NCBI GenBank assembly: GCA_031769625.1
Contig: JAUIMM010002005.1
Span: 1-64,000, forward strand
Direction of reading: 5' to 3'
Source: Taudactylus pleione
Lineage: Eukaryota; Chordata; Amphibia; Anura; Myobatrachidae
DNA length: 64,000 bases
Shown here: in pieces, positions 32,424 to 43,733 of the stretch
Layout: each line of letters starts with the position of its first letter
How positions within the stretch are numbered: position 1 is the first letter of the stretch
The notes under the pieces: generated by a model
Told to the model about the DNA's origin: nothing
Seen by the model: only the letters and a program-made list of their open reading frames with translations
Databases searched by the model: none
Position numbers and translations under genes: made by a program

Positions 32424-32808
32424 CATACCTGCCGACATTCTGGCTGCTCCTTCCGGGAGGGAGCAGCCAGATCGGCAGGACGGGGGGCGTGGCCGAGACA
32501 AGGGGGAGTGGCCGGTCGGGTGACGTCACTTGTGGGCGTGGCGGGGGCGGAGTCACGCGATCGCGTCAGTTTGGCCCCGCCCCTGCTACACAATGCCGAT
32601 AAAATAGGCATTGTGCAGCAGGGGGCGGGGCCAAAATGACGCGAATCGCGTCACCGGCCCCATCCGCTGCGGGGGTTACAGGGGTTATAGCGGGGGGGAC
32701 AGGAGGGGTGAGCGGCAGCCGGGAGAATTGCCTGCCTTCCCGGGAGGTCGGGAGCGGCACCTGATTTTCGGGAGGCTCCCGTCCAAATCGGGAGGGTAGG
32801 CAAGTATG
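32424..32808. mobile_element. hAT MITE with perfect 8-bp duplication
   Basis: 385 bp; TIRs CATACCTGCCGAC and (reversed) CATACTTGCCTACC; flanked by CAAGGAAG at 32416-32423 and 32809-32816. Interior GC-rich, with a stem about TGACGCGATTCGCGTCA-like and complementary CACAATGCC/GGCATTGTG. Same family as 13037-13434. Confidence 0.92.
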
Positions 32809-32909
32809 CAAGGAAGGCAGGTTTGACCCACAATTGTTAATGCACATACGTGTACTGAATTCAGATATTCAATGCAGACTGACGCTTTGCCCTGCAATTT
32901 GGGTATATA

Positions 32910-33462
32910 GGGCCTGATTCAAACCCGCTCACTAGGCTGCGTACGCATCGCAGTGCGCAAACTAGTCCAGGCGATCAGGAAGCGTTTGCTCGCTGCGCAT
33001 AGACTGCTCGCTAGACTGAGGTACAGAACAAGCCGTTTGTGGGTGGTAACAGGGGTTGGTTGATGGAAACGTGGGAGTGGTGTTGCGAAAGCGGGCATGC
33101 CTGAGCGTCTTAACGCCGTTGCAGAGGCATGTATAATTAAGACAGCGTCATAGTACACGTCACATGGTTGAATTACACACTGAATCACTTTGCAGTGCTT
33201 GCAGTAGGGTATGGTAGCCACAAGTGCTGTGATCGCATCCGATGGTACGCAATGTTACCGATGGTTGCGTACACTTCCTGGAGATGACGTGCATTAGTGG
33301 GGGTCTTAAGACAGGCTGGCGGGCGTCTTCATACACAGAGCGATCACACGCCAAGATATAGTGGGAGTGCTAATGCCTTGGCGTACAATCGCCTGCCTTT
33401 GCTGAATTTGCATATGCTGGGTGCGAGCGAACGCATCTAGCGAGCGGGTCTGAATTAAGCCC
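32910..33462. mobile_element. GGGCCTGATTCA-ended MITE with ATA duplication
   Basis: Left GGGCCTGATTCAAACCCGCT and reversed right GGGCTTAATTCAGACCCGCT, flanked by ATA at 32907-32909 and 33463-33465. Subterminal CGCTC(A/G)CTAG/CTAGCGAGCG stem. Shares interior sequence (GCCGTTTGTGGGTGGTAACA) with 47075-47491, its closest relative here. Confidence 0.85.
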
Positions 33463-33465
33463 ATA

Positions 33466-34580
33466 GTCCTGACTGCAGGGAGAATTGGTTGTCAGGATGC
33501 ACAACCCCACCCTAGAGCCCATAATAAACCCAAGTTCAAATGTGTATAAAAGGAAATTAGACATGTCTTTATTCAGGAGGGTAATTACAAAACTTATCAA
33601 AACACAAGTCTGGGTATCCTTAGTCATGTACTTTACACAGTGCTGGCCACCATATAGCAATGTCCATGTAAATTATATTAAAAGCTATTTTATGACCAAT
33701 GGTAGTACCCGCCAACTGCCACAATTAGGAGAAAAAAACTTCCAGGACAGGAGTAGCCAATATCAGGGGACCACGGTCCCTTTTCCCCAACTGTCACCCA
33801 CCCTGCAATCAAAGTCTCCTATGCAACACAAGCTTGTTAAACCTCCATATGAACAAAAGATCATCTCAATAACAAATATTGATGACAGTGCTCCAATGGA
33901 AATATTGCAGGTTACTTTCACCTCTATAACTACAGCCGTCTCTAAACACCAAAACAAATATACATATAATGAGAAATCTCTAGCTTTCCTGGTCTTACAA
34001 AGCTTCTCACACTTACTCCTCTTGTCAGTACACAATATACGTTGGGGTGAAACGCGTGTTGGTAAATGGTGAGCTTCCCTTTTGTATGAAAGAATAAAGT
34101 TATTTTAGTCTGTGTTTTGACAAATGTTTTTTTTTAAACATGAAGCCTATTGAATGTATCACTTGGCGGCCACTTTGTGTGGCCTGTTTCTTTGTATGTG
34201 CTTCAGTCCTATGAATGAAGAAGGGTTTGATGAACAGACCTGTAAATCTAGATGTCATTTCTTAAGCTGTTTTCAAAACACAAGTATATATGTGCTGTTC
34301 TGTTAATGAATGTGCTCTGCAGTCTGATTTATTGTAAGCAAATAGACTGACAAGCTTTGTTTGTATACACTATATACAGAATGTAACTTAGAGTGTGAAT
34401 AAGGCTACCTACTGTGGGAACATGGAGTCACAGGTGGGTAGTATGTAACACTCTCTGACTAGTGAACGGAGATTGGGCTACACCCTCCGTTCTCTAGTCA
34501 GTGTCACTATCTCAGTCATGCTAAAAATATTCTGTATTTCGGAATATTTGGATATGAGAGACTCAACTAGCGTTCCCGCT
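33466..34580. other. unassigned DNA, possible Penelope-like remnant
   Basis: Holds a 195-residue plus-strand frame (33485-34072) with no recognisable domain. Its end contains GGGGTGAAACGCGTGTTGG (about 34044) followed by AATAAAGTTATTTTAG, a combination often seen at Penelope-like element ends in amphibians. No ribozyme core or protein motif survives, so this is weak. Confidence 0.35.
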
Positions 34581-34880
34581 AGGCTGTTTTAGCGCCCTGC
34601 CCTAACAGCCTGCGAGAGCCGTTCTGGACAAACATGCGGTGACCCGGTGACTGCCGGAGAATAGACGCTGGGCGCATGCGCCCGGCATCTATTCTCCCTT
34701 TCTGCAGCGCTTGGGGGCTGCCCGGCATGTCCGTAAGCGCCGGTCATGCCCCCAAGTATGACGAAAAGGGGACGCGTCTTATAGACACGCCCCCTTTTCA
34801 TAACCACGCCCCCTTTTTGGACGCGCGCACAAGATTGCCCTCTCTAGCTCCGGCGCCCTGCCTGCCGCCGGAGCTAGAGG
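34581..34880. mobile_element. GC-rich hairpin element
   Basis: Stems: GGCGCATGCGCC (about 34671), AAAGGGGACGCGTC...GACACGCCCCCTTTT (about 34765-34798) and CTCTAGCTCCGGCG/GCCGCCGGAGCTAGAG (about 34841-34878). A partly similar block (GGCCGGGCACGCCCCCAAGT, then CACGCCCCCTTTTT) is at 36940-37096. Both copies close with GGGAACACTA. Ends and duplication are not resolved. Confidence 0.6.
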
Positions 34881-35170
34881 GAACACTACTCAACCTGTAT
34901 ACAGAAACAGTATCAACAAGAACAGGTGGAATGATAATACTGTCCTCAAGAAGTACAAGGCAAATGAAACCCATAATAAAGACATCATGAAATAAACATG
35001 CAATACTACTGCATATTGGTATATATTCATAATGATATGAATTCATAATGTGATAATGGTGACCACACGGGCAGCAATAATCAACACAATTGGTACGATA
35101 TTACAGCACTTGTGGCCTGGAACCTGCAGTGAAGTCTTCTATCGAAACTGGATTATTCTGGGAAGTGTTA

Positions 35171-35428
35171 GGCTGGGTACACACCACACGACATGTGTAG
35201 GCATCGACTGGATGACGCGATGGAACGATACATCGCACCGTCCGTACACACAGCACGATGCATCGGAAGACGGCGCGCTGTGTCATTCCATGCGACAGCA
35301 GAAGGGACGATGCGATGAACGACCAGGGGACGCGTGCGATCGGGGGTACACACAATGCGATCCGCACAATATATCGTTTGCGCCGGAATGATATATCATG
35401 CGATGGATCGCTTAGTGTGTACCCAGGT
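35171..35428. mobile_element. Harbinger-like MITE with TTA duplication
   Basis: 258 bp; left GGCTGGGTACACACCACACG, reversed right ACCTGGGTACACACTAAGCG; flanked by TTA at 35168-35170 and 35429-35431. Interior has CATCG/CGATG and GCGATCG-type short stems. No coding capacity. Confidence 0.85.
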
Positions 35429-35928
35429 TTAGAATTAATAGGGCATCTTTCCAATACCTGTTAAGAAACAATAACGTTTTCCTGATAGAATGATTCAATA
35501 TTGTGATATAAGGTTGAGTTGGTAAGAAATTCAGTTTGCATTCATAGAGGTCGCATGTGTCTGAGCTCTTATAACTCAGCAGTCTAGTCCACTCTATGGA
35601 AGGCATGAAAAAAGCTTTCTAGACACTGTTTTCTGAGTAACCTTTCAATCTCTGGAGCAATATTAGCAGTTCAAAGAAACTATAAGAACAGTAATGAACA
35701 TCAGTCTGTTATTGCCTTAATCAAATAAACTGAGCGTATGGCACACTGTGAAAGAGGGTTATAGTTGTTAACATCTACAGTATTAAAAAAGGTGCTCATA
35801 ATCTGACCATTAACGTAAGTCTCTAGACATAATGCTAAAATTCTATTTCAGCACTGTTTGTTTTGTAAATTAAATAATTCTAATTAATATACTTATTTTA
35901 CTTAATTAATTCATCCAATTCTACTATA
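35429..35928. other. unassigned AT-rich spacer
   Basis: Nothing recognised. Confidence 0.45.

Positions 35929-35929
<1 letters not shown>

Positions 35930-35974
<45 letters not shown>
35930..35974. repeat. (AGAT)n microsatellite
   Basis: About 11 uninterrupted copies of the tetranucleotide AGAT. Confidence 0.97.
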
Positions 35975-36105
35975 CATCTCAACATGTCATGAATATATTT
36001 GAATGATTAGGAGTAAATGTAATGCCCATTGCTGTGCCCATAGTTTTAAAACCGGTCTCCAAATAATTGTGGGAAATAAATGTATATAACCTAATGAGAG
36101 TTATG

Positions 36106-36445
36106 GTGTATACACACAGTCAGATTTAGCAGGACGATATAAACGATAACGATATCATTAGATCATTTATATCTTTCATTTTTTAACCCCTTCCAACCCC
36201 CAAACGACGGACGATGCGCGGGCACGGATGGTTCATAACAATAACGACCATCGCCCGTGCATGCAGTCCAACCTGGTCGATATCAACCAGGTTATTATAG
36301 GGACCATGCGATCGTTGATCGCTGGTCGTTTAGTAGTTTGGGGGTTGGTGCTGTGCTGGATGTTCGATAATGACCATCCAGCACATGCAGAACGATCAGA
36401 CAACGATATATTTATCGTTGTCTGATCTGACTGTGTGTATGCGCC
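36106..36445. mobile_element. MITE with 22-bp TIRs (TGGTGTATACACACAG)
   Basis: Left TGGTGTATACACACAGTCAG and reversed right TGGCGCATACACACAGTCAG continue complementary for about 22 bp with two mismatches. Internal stems AACCTGGTCGATATCAACCAGGTT-like (about 36270) and GCTGGATG/CATCCAGC (about 36355-36383), plus an ATCGTTGTCTGAT/ATCAGACAACGAT pair (about 36395-36425). Target duplication unclear. Confidence 0.8.
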
Positions 36446-36725
36446 ATAAAAGTTTAAAAATGCTAAATGTTTACCATCCTTTAATTGAAATTTCATTGGT
36501 GACAGCTGTTTGCTATAGGGAATTAATGTGTGGAAGGTCTAACTAGATACATTTTCCAGTTCTTGTAAAATGCATATAAAATCCTGTGCATAGCGACCTC
36601 ATAACAAGGGGTTGTAGATGAAGCTCTATATAATGAGAAAGTCAGCCATACAGAAATTAATTCCAGATACAATAGACACGTTGTATTAATCGGCTATTAT
36701 TCAAAGGTCAAATGTCTTAGGTTAT
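36446..36725. other. unassigned spacer
   Basis: Nothing recognised. Confidence 0.4.
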
Positions 36726-36776
36726 TGTGTGTGTGTGTGTGTGTTCTTGCGTGCGTGCGTGCATGCCTGCGTGTGT
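36726..36776. repeat. (TG)n/(GTGC)n microsatellite
   Basis: A TG dinucleotide run passes into TGCG/GTGC tetranucleotides; alternating purine-pyrimidine throughout most of it. Confidence 0.95.
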
Positions 36777-36934
36777 AAATAAAATCTGATTTATAACTTT
36801 TAACTTCTTGTTCTACTTTACTCCCGTTTTTATCCTTTATTTCATTGACTGTTCATGTGAACGCAGCGCTAGCTCTATGCCCACCAAATATATTTCTTCT
36901 ATGAATTTAGGTTACTTAGTTTTTGCAAAGATGA

Positions 36935-37100
36935 TGCTGGGGCCGGGCACGCCCCCAAGTGTGAGAAATTGGAGGTGTCCCCTCACTGGCCTGCCACGCC
37001 CCCTTTTTAGGAGCGCAGGCACCTTCGACACATGCATAATCTCCCTGCCGGGCCCCCCAGTGCCCTGCCCTTCCCGCAGCCTAGCCGGGAACACTAGACT
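36935..37100. mobile_element. GC-rich element fragment related to 34581-34880
   Basis: Shares CACGCCCCCAAGTRTGA, CACGCCCCCTTTTT and the closing AGCC...GGGAACACTA with 34735-34890. Boundaries are approximate. Confidence 0.45.
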
Positions 37101-37459
37101 TATATGATCTTCTAATAATAACACAGATTCGCTAGGGTTCATTTTCCATTCGCTATATCTGAACTCTTCTTTATTACACCGATTTGCATATTATGTAAAG
37201 TTATGCATTTCCTCCAATTAACATTTTCACCAATGTTGGGAACCAGTGACTTAACTAGAACTCTATGTGCCCCATAGCAACATTTTGAAGGGACCCCCTA
37301 ATGCTTCTAAAGAGAAATCTCTCCCTGCAGTGGTTGTTAATTATATGCCCCTTAGTAGTGCCCTAGTACATGTGATGGTAATGCATATGACATTTACTTT
37401 CCTGCAGGAACTTTGTTCCATCTTTAACTGCAGTGGTGTGCTCACTGCCAAAGGATAAA
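37101..37459. other. unassigned spacer
   Basis: Nothing recognised. Confidence 0.4.
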
Positions 37460-38085
37460 GATCTAGATTGGCTTCCAGCCTGGGGAGAAGTAGTCCTGGA
37501 GGTATAGTCAGCCGGGGCGTGGGGAGTGGAGGGGGAGCAGGCTATTGGGTTAGATGGGGCGCATCAACCACTGCACCAGTGGACCTTCTACCAAAAGGGT
37601 GGAAATCCAGATGGGGTGGCAAACCGGGGAGGGGGGTGATCCAGGGTTGGTGGCATTTGGAGTGAGCTTTTAGGGGTGATGGTGTACAAGGAGCATAAAG
37701 GGAAGGGGGGACCTTGGGAGGGAGCAGGCTGTTGTGTGAGATGGCATGGATTTTGTGTGCCAACAACGAAGGGGGTGGAAATCCAAATGGGGTAACAATG
37801 CTGGGCAGGGGAGAAGTAATCCAGGGGTATAACGATCCGTGCGCGAGGGAAGGGGTGGCGGGAGCCGGCTGCTGTGTTAGATGGTGCGCACCTTCCACTG
37901 CAGAGGTGCGCCTACTACCAAAATGGTAGAAATCTAGATGAGGGTGGTGAACCGGGGCAGGGGGGTGGGGGGGAATGACTTGGAGCGGGCTGTTGAATGA
38001 GATGGTGTACGAGGAGCAGGAAGGGGAGGAAAGCAAGCCAAAAGCTAAACAATGACTGGTCCCTTGGGGGTGGGCGGCCAACCGG
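37460..38085. repeat. diverged tandem repeat, period about 150-200 bp, about 3 copies
   Basis: Repeated order of GTTAGATGG(G/T)GCGCA, a CCACTGCA block, CTACCAAAA(G/T)GGT(G/A)GAAAT and AGATG(G/A)GG then a G-rich AACCGGGG tract near 37550, 37735 and 37875. Units differ by indels. Frames on both strands (the longest is 179 residues, minus strand, 37542-38081) follow the repeat and carry no known domain. Confidence 0.6.
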
Positions 38086-38447
38086 CCCGACCATCAATAG
38101 GCCAGTGCCAGCCTGGTCCCTTTACCCCTTATCTGACAACTGCCCAAAACATTAAATGTAGGGCCTGTTCCTGCCGATAGTGTGAAGTGGGTGACATAAT
38201 CATGGGCTGAGAGTGGAGAGGGGAGATGTAATGCATTACACTGAGTGAGTAGTTTTTCATGTGTTGGGACACAAAGTTATATTAACTACCTACAAGTGCA
38301 TTATGATTCATTGGGAGGAGGGCAGCTTTTCACCAGCTCATGGGGGTGCGCACAATATGCAATGCGAGTTTGGAATTGATTAGCAAATGAAATTTGCAGG
38401 GCGAGTTTGTCGTAAGAACGGCTTGCAGTACCCAACTCGCTACTAAT
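38086..38447. other. unassigned spacer
   Basis: Nothing recognised. Confidence 0.4.
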
Positions 38448-38835
38448 CAGTGGCGGAACCCCCGGAGACAATGGAGTCAGTTGCCGCCGGCCGCCATCCC
38501 TGAAGAGAGCAAATCCTCCCCTGTCACCCGTTCCGTGTCCTACTGTGCCTGTGCTGGAACAGAGGAGCCGCCAAGCTGAGCCCCGATCAGCATCAGCGGC
38601 GCTCCTCCTGTCTGGACTGCTCTAACGGCGGACGGCGTCACATGACCATGTGACCTACACCCTCCCTGAGGCTGAACCTGCCTGACTGAGGAGCCGGGAG
38701 GAAGACAGTTCAGCGGGCTTGGGCGTGCGCAGCAGCAGTCACTGTGGGGGCACGGGAGCGTGGACGGGAGTCAGCACGGCCGGTGGCTGTCACTGGGGAG
38801 CGGATGGGTGTCGGGAGAGGCTGAGCAGTGGCTAC
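38448..38835 (+). mobile_element. possible hAT-like GC-rich element
   Basis: Begins CAGTGGCGGAACCCCCGGAG, a hAT-type terminus, and is strongly GC-rich through about 38820 (GACGGCGTCACATGACC). The right terminus and duplication were not found. The GC content alone could also suggest a CpG-rich promoter, but no exon or TATA/Inr context supports that. Confidence 0.35.
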
Positions 38836-38887
38836 TGTGGCTGAAAAACATAGTAAGTGCAAGCCCTATGGGTTGGGTGTGTGGGGA

Positions 38888-39198
38888 GGCAATCGGGAAG
38901 CCGACTGCCTAAATACCGGCAGCCAGCTTCCCGACTGTCTTATCCCGGGAAGGGTGAAATGCTGGGCGTCTAGATGTAGACGCCCGCATTTCCCCGACGC
39001 CGGGAGACCGGCGCCCGGCATCACGATCATAGTGATGCCGGGTGTCGCGAGCGGACGGCCGAGGGGGGGGGAGGGTTAGGTTTAGGGCTCCAAGGGGGGA
39101 GTTAGGGTTAGGCACCCCCCCGGGAGGGTTAGGCTAGGGGGAGGGAAGGTTAGGGTTAGGCACCCCCGGGGGGGACTTAGGGTTAGGCACCTTTCGGA
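38888..39198 (-). mobile_element. CCCTAA-containing hairpin MITE, copy C, truncated
   Basis: Minus-strand copy of the 9788/30861 family: GGCAATCGGGAAGCC end, stems GGGAAGCCGACTGCC, GGGCGTCTAGATGTAGACGCCC-type, and GGCATCAC/GTGATGCC with perfect pairing (39017-39043), then TTAGGGTTAGG-type repeats. It abuts the 62-bp-array element at about 39199, so its distal half is missing. Confidence 0.78.
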
Positions 39199-39367
39199 GC
39201 AGTGAAACTAGTGTGCATTTGTGACCTACAGGTCACGCATGCGCACAAGAGCCACGGATTCCGGCAGAAGGAGCCAGAGAGGGTTGGAGAGATCCAAAAG
39301 GCGAATGCTACTGCAGTCAATCTCCGATAATATTGTATTTTTGGAGCTTGATGAATTCTGTCCGCAT
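39199..39367 (+). mobile_element. 5' part of the 62-bp-array TIR element, second locus
   Basis: Shares GTGACCTACAGGTCACGCAT, GCGCACAAGAGCC and AGGCGAATGCTAC with 11163-11330, then leads directly into the second array. Its left TIR is missing at the junction with the preceding CCCTAA MITE. Confidence 0.82.
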
Positions 39368-41769
39368 ACTAGTGTATGGGGACAGTTGGCTATTCCGGAA
39401 GAGGAAGGTAAGCAGGAGATATCTGTGATACTAGTGTATGAGGACAGCGGGCCATTCCGTGAGAGGAAGGTAAGCAGGAGATATCTGTGATACTAGTGTA
39501 TGGGGACAGCGGGTCATTCTGTGAGAGGAAGGTAAGCAGGAGATATCTGTGATACTAGTGTATGGGGACAGCGGGCTATTCCAGAAGAGAAAGTAGGAGA
39601 TATCTGTGATACTAGTGTATGAGGACAGCGGGCCATTCCGTGAGAGGAAGGTAAGTAGGAGATATCTGTGATACTAGTGTATGGGGACAGCGGGCCATTC
39701 CGTGAGAGGAAGGTATGCAGGAGATATCTGTGATACTAGTGTATGGGGACAGCGGGCCATTCCGGGAGAGGAAGGTAAGCAGGAGATATCTGTGATACTA
39801 GTGTATGGGGACAGCGGGCTATTCCAGAAGAGAAAGGTAAGGAGATATCTGTGATACTAGTGTATGGGGACAGCGGGCTATTCCAGAAGAGAAAGGTAAG
39901 CAGGAGATATCTGTGATACTAGTGTATGGGGACAGCGGGCCATTCCGGGCGATAAAGGTAAGCAGGAGATATCTGTGATACTAGTGTATGAGTACAGCGG
40001 GCCATTCCGGGCGATAAAGGTAAGCAGAAGATATCTGTGATACTAGTGTATGAGGACAGCGGCCATTCCGGGAGAGGAAGGTAAGCAGGAGATATCTGTG
40101 ATACTAGTGTATGGGGACAGCGGGCTATTCCAGAAGAGAATGGTAAGCAGAAGATATCTGTGATACTAGTGTATGGGGACAGCGGGACATTCCAGGAGAT
40201 AAAGGTAAGCAGAAGATATCTGTGATACTAGTGTATGAGGTCAGCGGGCTATTCCAGAAGAGAAAGGTAAGCAGGAGATATATGTGATACTAGTGTATGG
40301 GGACAGCGGGCCATTCCGCCAGAGGAAGGTAAGCAGGAGATATCTATGATACTAGTGTATGGGGACAGCGGATCATTCCGTGGGAGGAAGGTAAGTAGGA
40401 GATATCTGTGATACTAGTGTATGGGGACAGCGGATCATTCTGTGAGAGGAAGGTAAGCAGGAGATATCTGTGATACTAGTGTATGAGGACAGCGGCTATT
40501 CCGGAAGAGGAAGGTAAGCAGGAGATATCTGTGATACTAGTGTATGGGGACAGCGGGCTATTCCGGGAGAGGAAGGTAAGCAGGAGATATCTGTGATACT
40601 AGTGTATGAGGACAGCGGGCCATTCCAGGAGAGAAAGGTAAGCAGGAGATATCTGTGATACTAGTGTATGGGGACAGTGGCTATTCCGGGAGAGGAAGGT
40701 AAGCAGGAGATATCTGTGATACTAGTGTATGGGGACAGCGGGCCATTCCGGGAGATAAATTTAAGCAGGAGATATCTGTGATACTAGTGTATGGGGACAG
40801 CGGGCCATTCCGGGAGATAAATTTAAGCAGGAGATATCTGTGATACTAGTGTATGGGGACAGCGGGCTATTCCAGGAGAGGAAGGTAAGCAGGAGATATC
40901 TGTGATACTAGTGTATGGGGACAGCGGGCCATTCCGGGAGATAAAGGTAAGCAGGAGATATCTGTGATACTAGTGTATGGGGACAGCGGGCTATTCCGGG
41001 AGAGGAAGGTAAGCAGGAGATATCTGTGATACTAGTGTATGGGGACAGCGGGCCATTACGGGAGATAAAGGTAAGCAGGAGATATCTGTGATACTAGTGT
41101 ATGGGGACAGTGGCTATTCCGGGAGAGGAAGGTAAGCAGGAGATATCTGTGATACTAGTGTATGGGGACAGCGGGCCATTCCGGGAGATAAAGGTAAGCA
41201 GGAGATATCTGTGATACTAGTGTATGGGGACAGCGGGCTATTCCGGGAGAGGAAGGTAAGCAGGAGATATCTGTGATACTAGTGTATGGGGACAGCGGGC
41301 CATTACGGGAGATAAAGGTAAGCAGGAGATATCTGTGATACTAGTGTATGGGGACAGTGGCTATTCCGGGAGAGGAAGGTAAGCAGGAGATATCTGTGAT
41401 ACTAGTGTATGGGGACAGCGGGCCATTCCGGGAGATAAAGGTAAGCAGGAGATATCTGTGATACTAGTGTATGGGGACAGCGGGCTATTCCGGGAGAGGA
41501 AGGTAAGTAGGAGATATCTGTGATACTAGTGTATGGGGACAGCGGGCCATTCCAGGAGATAAAGGTAAGCAGGAGATATCTGTGATACTAGTGTATGGGG
41601 ACAGCGGGCTATTCCGGGAGAGGAAGGTAAGTAGGAGATATCTGTGATACTAGTGTATGGGGACAGCGGGCCATTCCGGGAGATAAAGGTAAGCAGGAGA
41701 TATCTGTGATACTAGTGTATGGGGACAGTGGCCATTCCGGGAGAGGAAGGTAAGCAGGAGATATCTGTT
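39368..41769 (+). repeat. 62-bp minisatellite, array 2 (about 39 units)
   Basis: Same unit as 11352-14082 (ACTAGTGTATGGGGACAGCG and GGTAAGCAGGAGATATCTGT). Variant ends are CCGTGAGAG, CCAGAAGAG, CCGGGCGAT, CCGGGAGAT and CCGGGAGAG. From about 40900 to 41450 the variants recur in a four-unit cycle of about 247 bp. No insertions. The array ends GATATCTGTTATTTTAAGTG. Confidence 0.95.
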
Positions 41770-42501
41770 ATTTTAAGTGATATGCATTACCCAGTTAAAT
41801 TAAATGAAAGTTAAATAAAAAGTTTAATATTTAAGTCATTATTAAAACTATTAATGACAAAACATAAAGGGCATTCGTACAAACTTTTAAAAATGTACAG
41901 TACTTCAAAGAGTGCTTGGAATTAATAGACCCTTTTAGGGGGTATTTGGGATAAAGGGATAGAGAATAGCTTGTACTTGGTAAACATTTACCGTCAAGGT
42001 GGAATGATACAGAAGCCTGATCCATCTGAATGTATGAAACCTCCTTTCGTCACTTCTATGCAGAAATGATCTGGGCTGGAGTGAAAGGGATCCTGGAAAC
42101 ACGACTAATTAATGGTTGTGGTATTATACAGAACAATATCCTTTTTCACTCTGGAGAACGTTTTGCTACTTGAAACTGAACCTGTGAACAATTCAAGATG
42201 TACTTAAAGCACTAAATAGCTGAGCAAAGTTACAGCGAGGCCGGGGACGCAGAAGGAAGTAACGGTGAACTCGCTGCAGGTCTCAAGAGTTCAATTAAGT
42301 TGAAAGGAAAAACAGCACCTTAGAGAGGGTGAGATGACGGAAGGGGTTTGCATTGAGGCTCACACTCTTTTGTATTTATAAAGAACAGATTCAAACACTC
42401 AGCCCAGCTTGCCAAAGTATTCTCTATGAAGAGGCTAATGCATACATGGCTGTGATCTAACACTGCAAATTTCATATTTGCTGAAACAAAGGGCACTAGG
42501 T
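41770..42501. other. unassigned spacer
   Basis: Nothing recognised. Confidence 0.45.
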
Positions 42502-42720
42502 CATACTAGCTGACATTCTGGCAGTGCCCTCTGGGAGGGGGGCTTCAAGTTCGGTGCAGCAGGGTGTGTGGGGGCGGCTGAAGTGGGTGGTGCAAGGGCG
42601 TGCCGGTGTGATCGCATCATCACCCCCCGCTTTATAATGACGTTATCGCCTGCAGGGCTACGATAATGCGATTCAGCACGAATCGCGTCATCGCACCCCC
42701 GAACCACCCAGACTGCCATT
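42502..42720 (+). mobile_element. decayed hAT MITE, 32424 family
   Basis: Starts CATACTAGCTGACATTCTGG, like CATACCTGCCGACATTCTGG at 32424, and holds ATTCAGCACGAATCGCGTCA. Right TIR not visible. Confidence 0.6.
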
Positions 42721-42805
42721 ATTAATAGGTATAAAGAAAAGTTATAAAACCATAGAAACAAGTAAATAAAAACAGTTCACCAATATCATGATTTGTTAAC
42801 TTCAA

Positions 42806-42925
42806 ACACTGGGGTAGATTTACTAAGGCTTCTAAAAATAAAATGTGGTGGTGTTGCCCATAGCAACCAATCACATTGCAGCTATCATTTCTCTATTGAC
42901 ATGTAAATGAAACACTAGAGTGTAG
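42806..42925. mobile_element. fragment of X-box/CCAAT MITE
   Basis: GGTAGATTTACTAAGGC, then GTTGCCCATAGCAAC at 42853-42867 and CCAATCACATTG. The right arm is nearly lost. Confidence 0.72.
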
Positions 42926-42949
42926 CTATCACCCACCCACACTCAATGA

Positions 42950-43565
42950 GCATGGATGGTGTAGTGGTTAGTAGTACTGCCTCGCAGCACTGAGGTCATG
43001 GTTTCAGTTTCTGACTGTGTGGAGTTTGTATGCTCTCCCCATTTTTTTTGATTGGTTTCCTCTGAGTAATCTGGTTTCTTCCCACAATGCAAAGATATAC
43101 TGGTAGGTTTCCAATGACTTGAAAATCCTGTGTTATAGCACATGAATGCGCAACAACCCGGGATTTTTGTCAGTGGAAACGGCTCCACCTGGGTATATTC
43201 ACCGGGGAACCCTTCCCGGGTACCTAGCAGGGATTTACACAAGAAGGACCTGGGTGAGCTGCAGTGGAAACGGATAACCGGGTCAATTGACTCGGGTGCT
43301 GTTTACAGTAGAGTCGCGTTCCAGGGCAAGGAGATGATATCATCTCTAAGCACTGGCACCGCACCCGTGTGCAGTGTGAACGGCGCCAACCCACAAATAA
43401 TATGGATCTGCGCTGCGGTGGAAAAGGGGTCTATCCCAGTTTGGAACCATGTTCCAAATCCTGGGTCAGACCCGGGACTTTGGTGGAAAAGCGGTATTAG
43501 ATTCTGACAAAAGCAAAATGTAAAGTGCTGCAGAATGAGTGTGCATTATATAAATAACTTAATAA
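42950..43565 (+). mobile_element. SINE, plus strand, split by a MITE
   Basis: Head TGGTGTAGTGGTTAGTAGTACTGCC (A-box region, about 42957), decayed B box ATGGTTTCAGTTTC, core GTGTGGAGTTTGTATGCTCT and ACTGGTAGGTTTCC up to about 43106. The tail AAAGTGCTGCAGAATG and TATATAAATAACTTAATAAA resumes after 43500. The middle is the MITE at about 43107-43496. Same family as 19570-19927. Confidence 0.8.
43107..43496 (-). mobile_element. TACCCCTTTTACACC-family MITE inside a SINE
   Basis: Reverse orientation relative to 16119-16635: shares CAACCCGGGATTTTTGT, GGTCAGACCCGGGACTTTGG and a final GTGGAAAAGCGGTA replacing GTGTAAAAGGGGTA. The left TIR is decayed. The 121-residue frame (43142-43507) within it is not conserved in the other copy. 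Confidence 0.75.
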
Positions 43566-43733
43566 ATACATCTGGCCATATTGGGGTCTGAATGAAATAT
43601 TAAAGAGAATACAAACTATAAATTCCCCCACCGCCCATATGCCCTACACACTCAGAAAGCCTTGTGTAGGGCACAATGAATATGCATATGGGAGCCTACC
43701 CTGAGCATGTGCTTTGGTTTGCAGCCTCTAGTA

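Noticed and set aside
33485..34072. A 195-residue frame as a host gene
   Set aside because: No recognisable domain, no splice context, and an opposite-strand frame overlaps. Its end looks like a retroelement remnant.
38448..38835. CpG-island promoter with first exon
   Set aside because: GC-rich, but starts with a hAT-type end and has no supported exon or core promoter arrangement.
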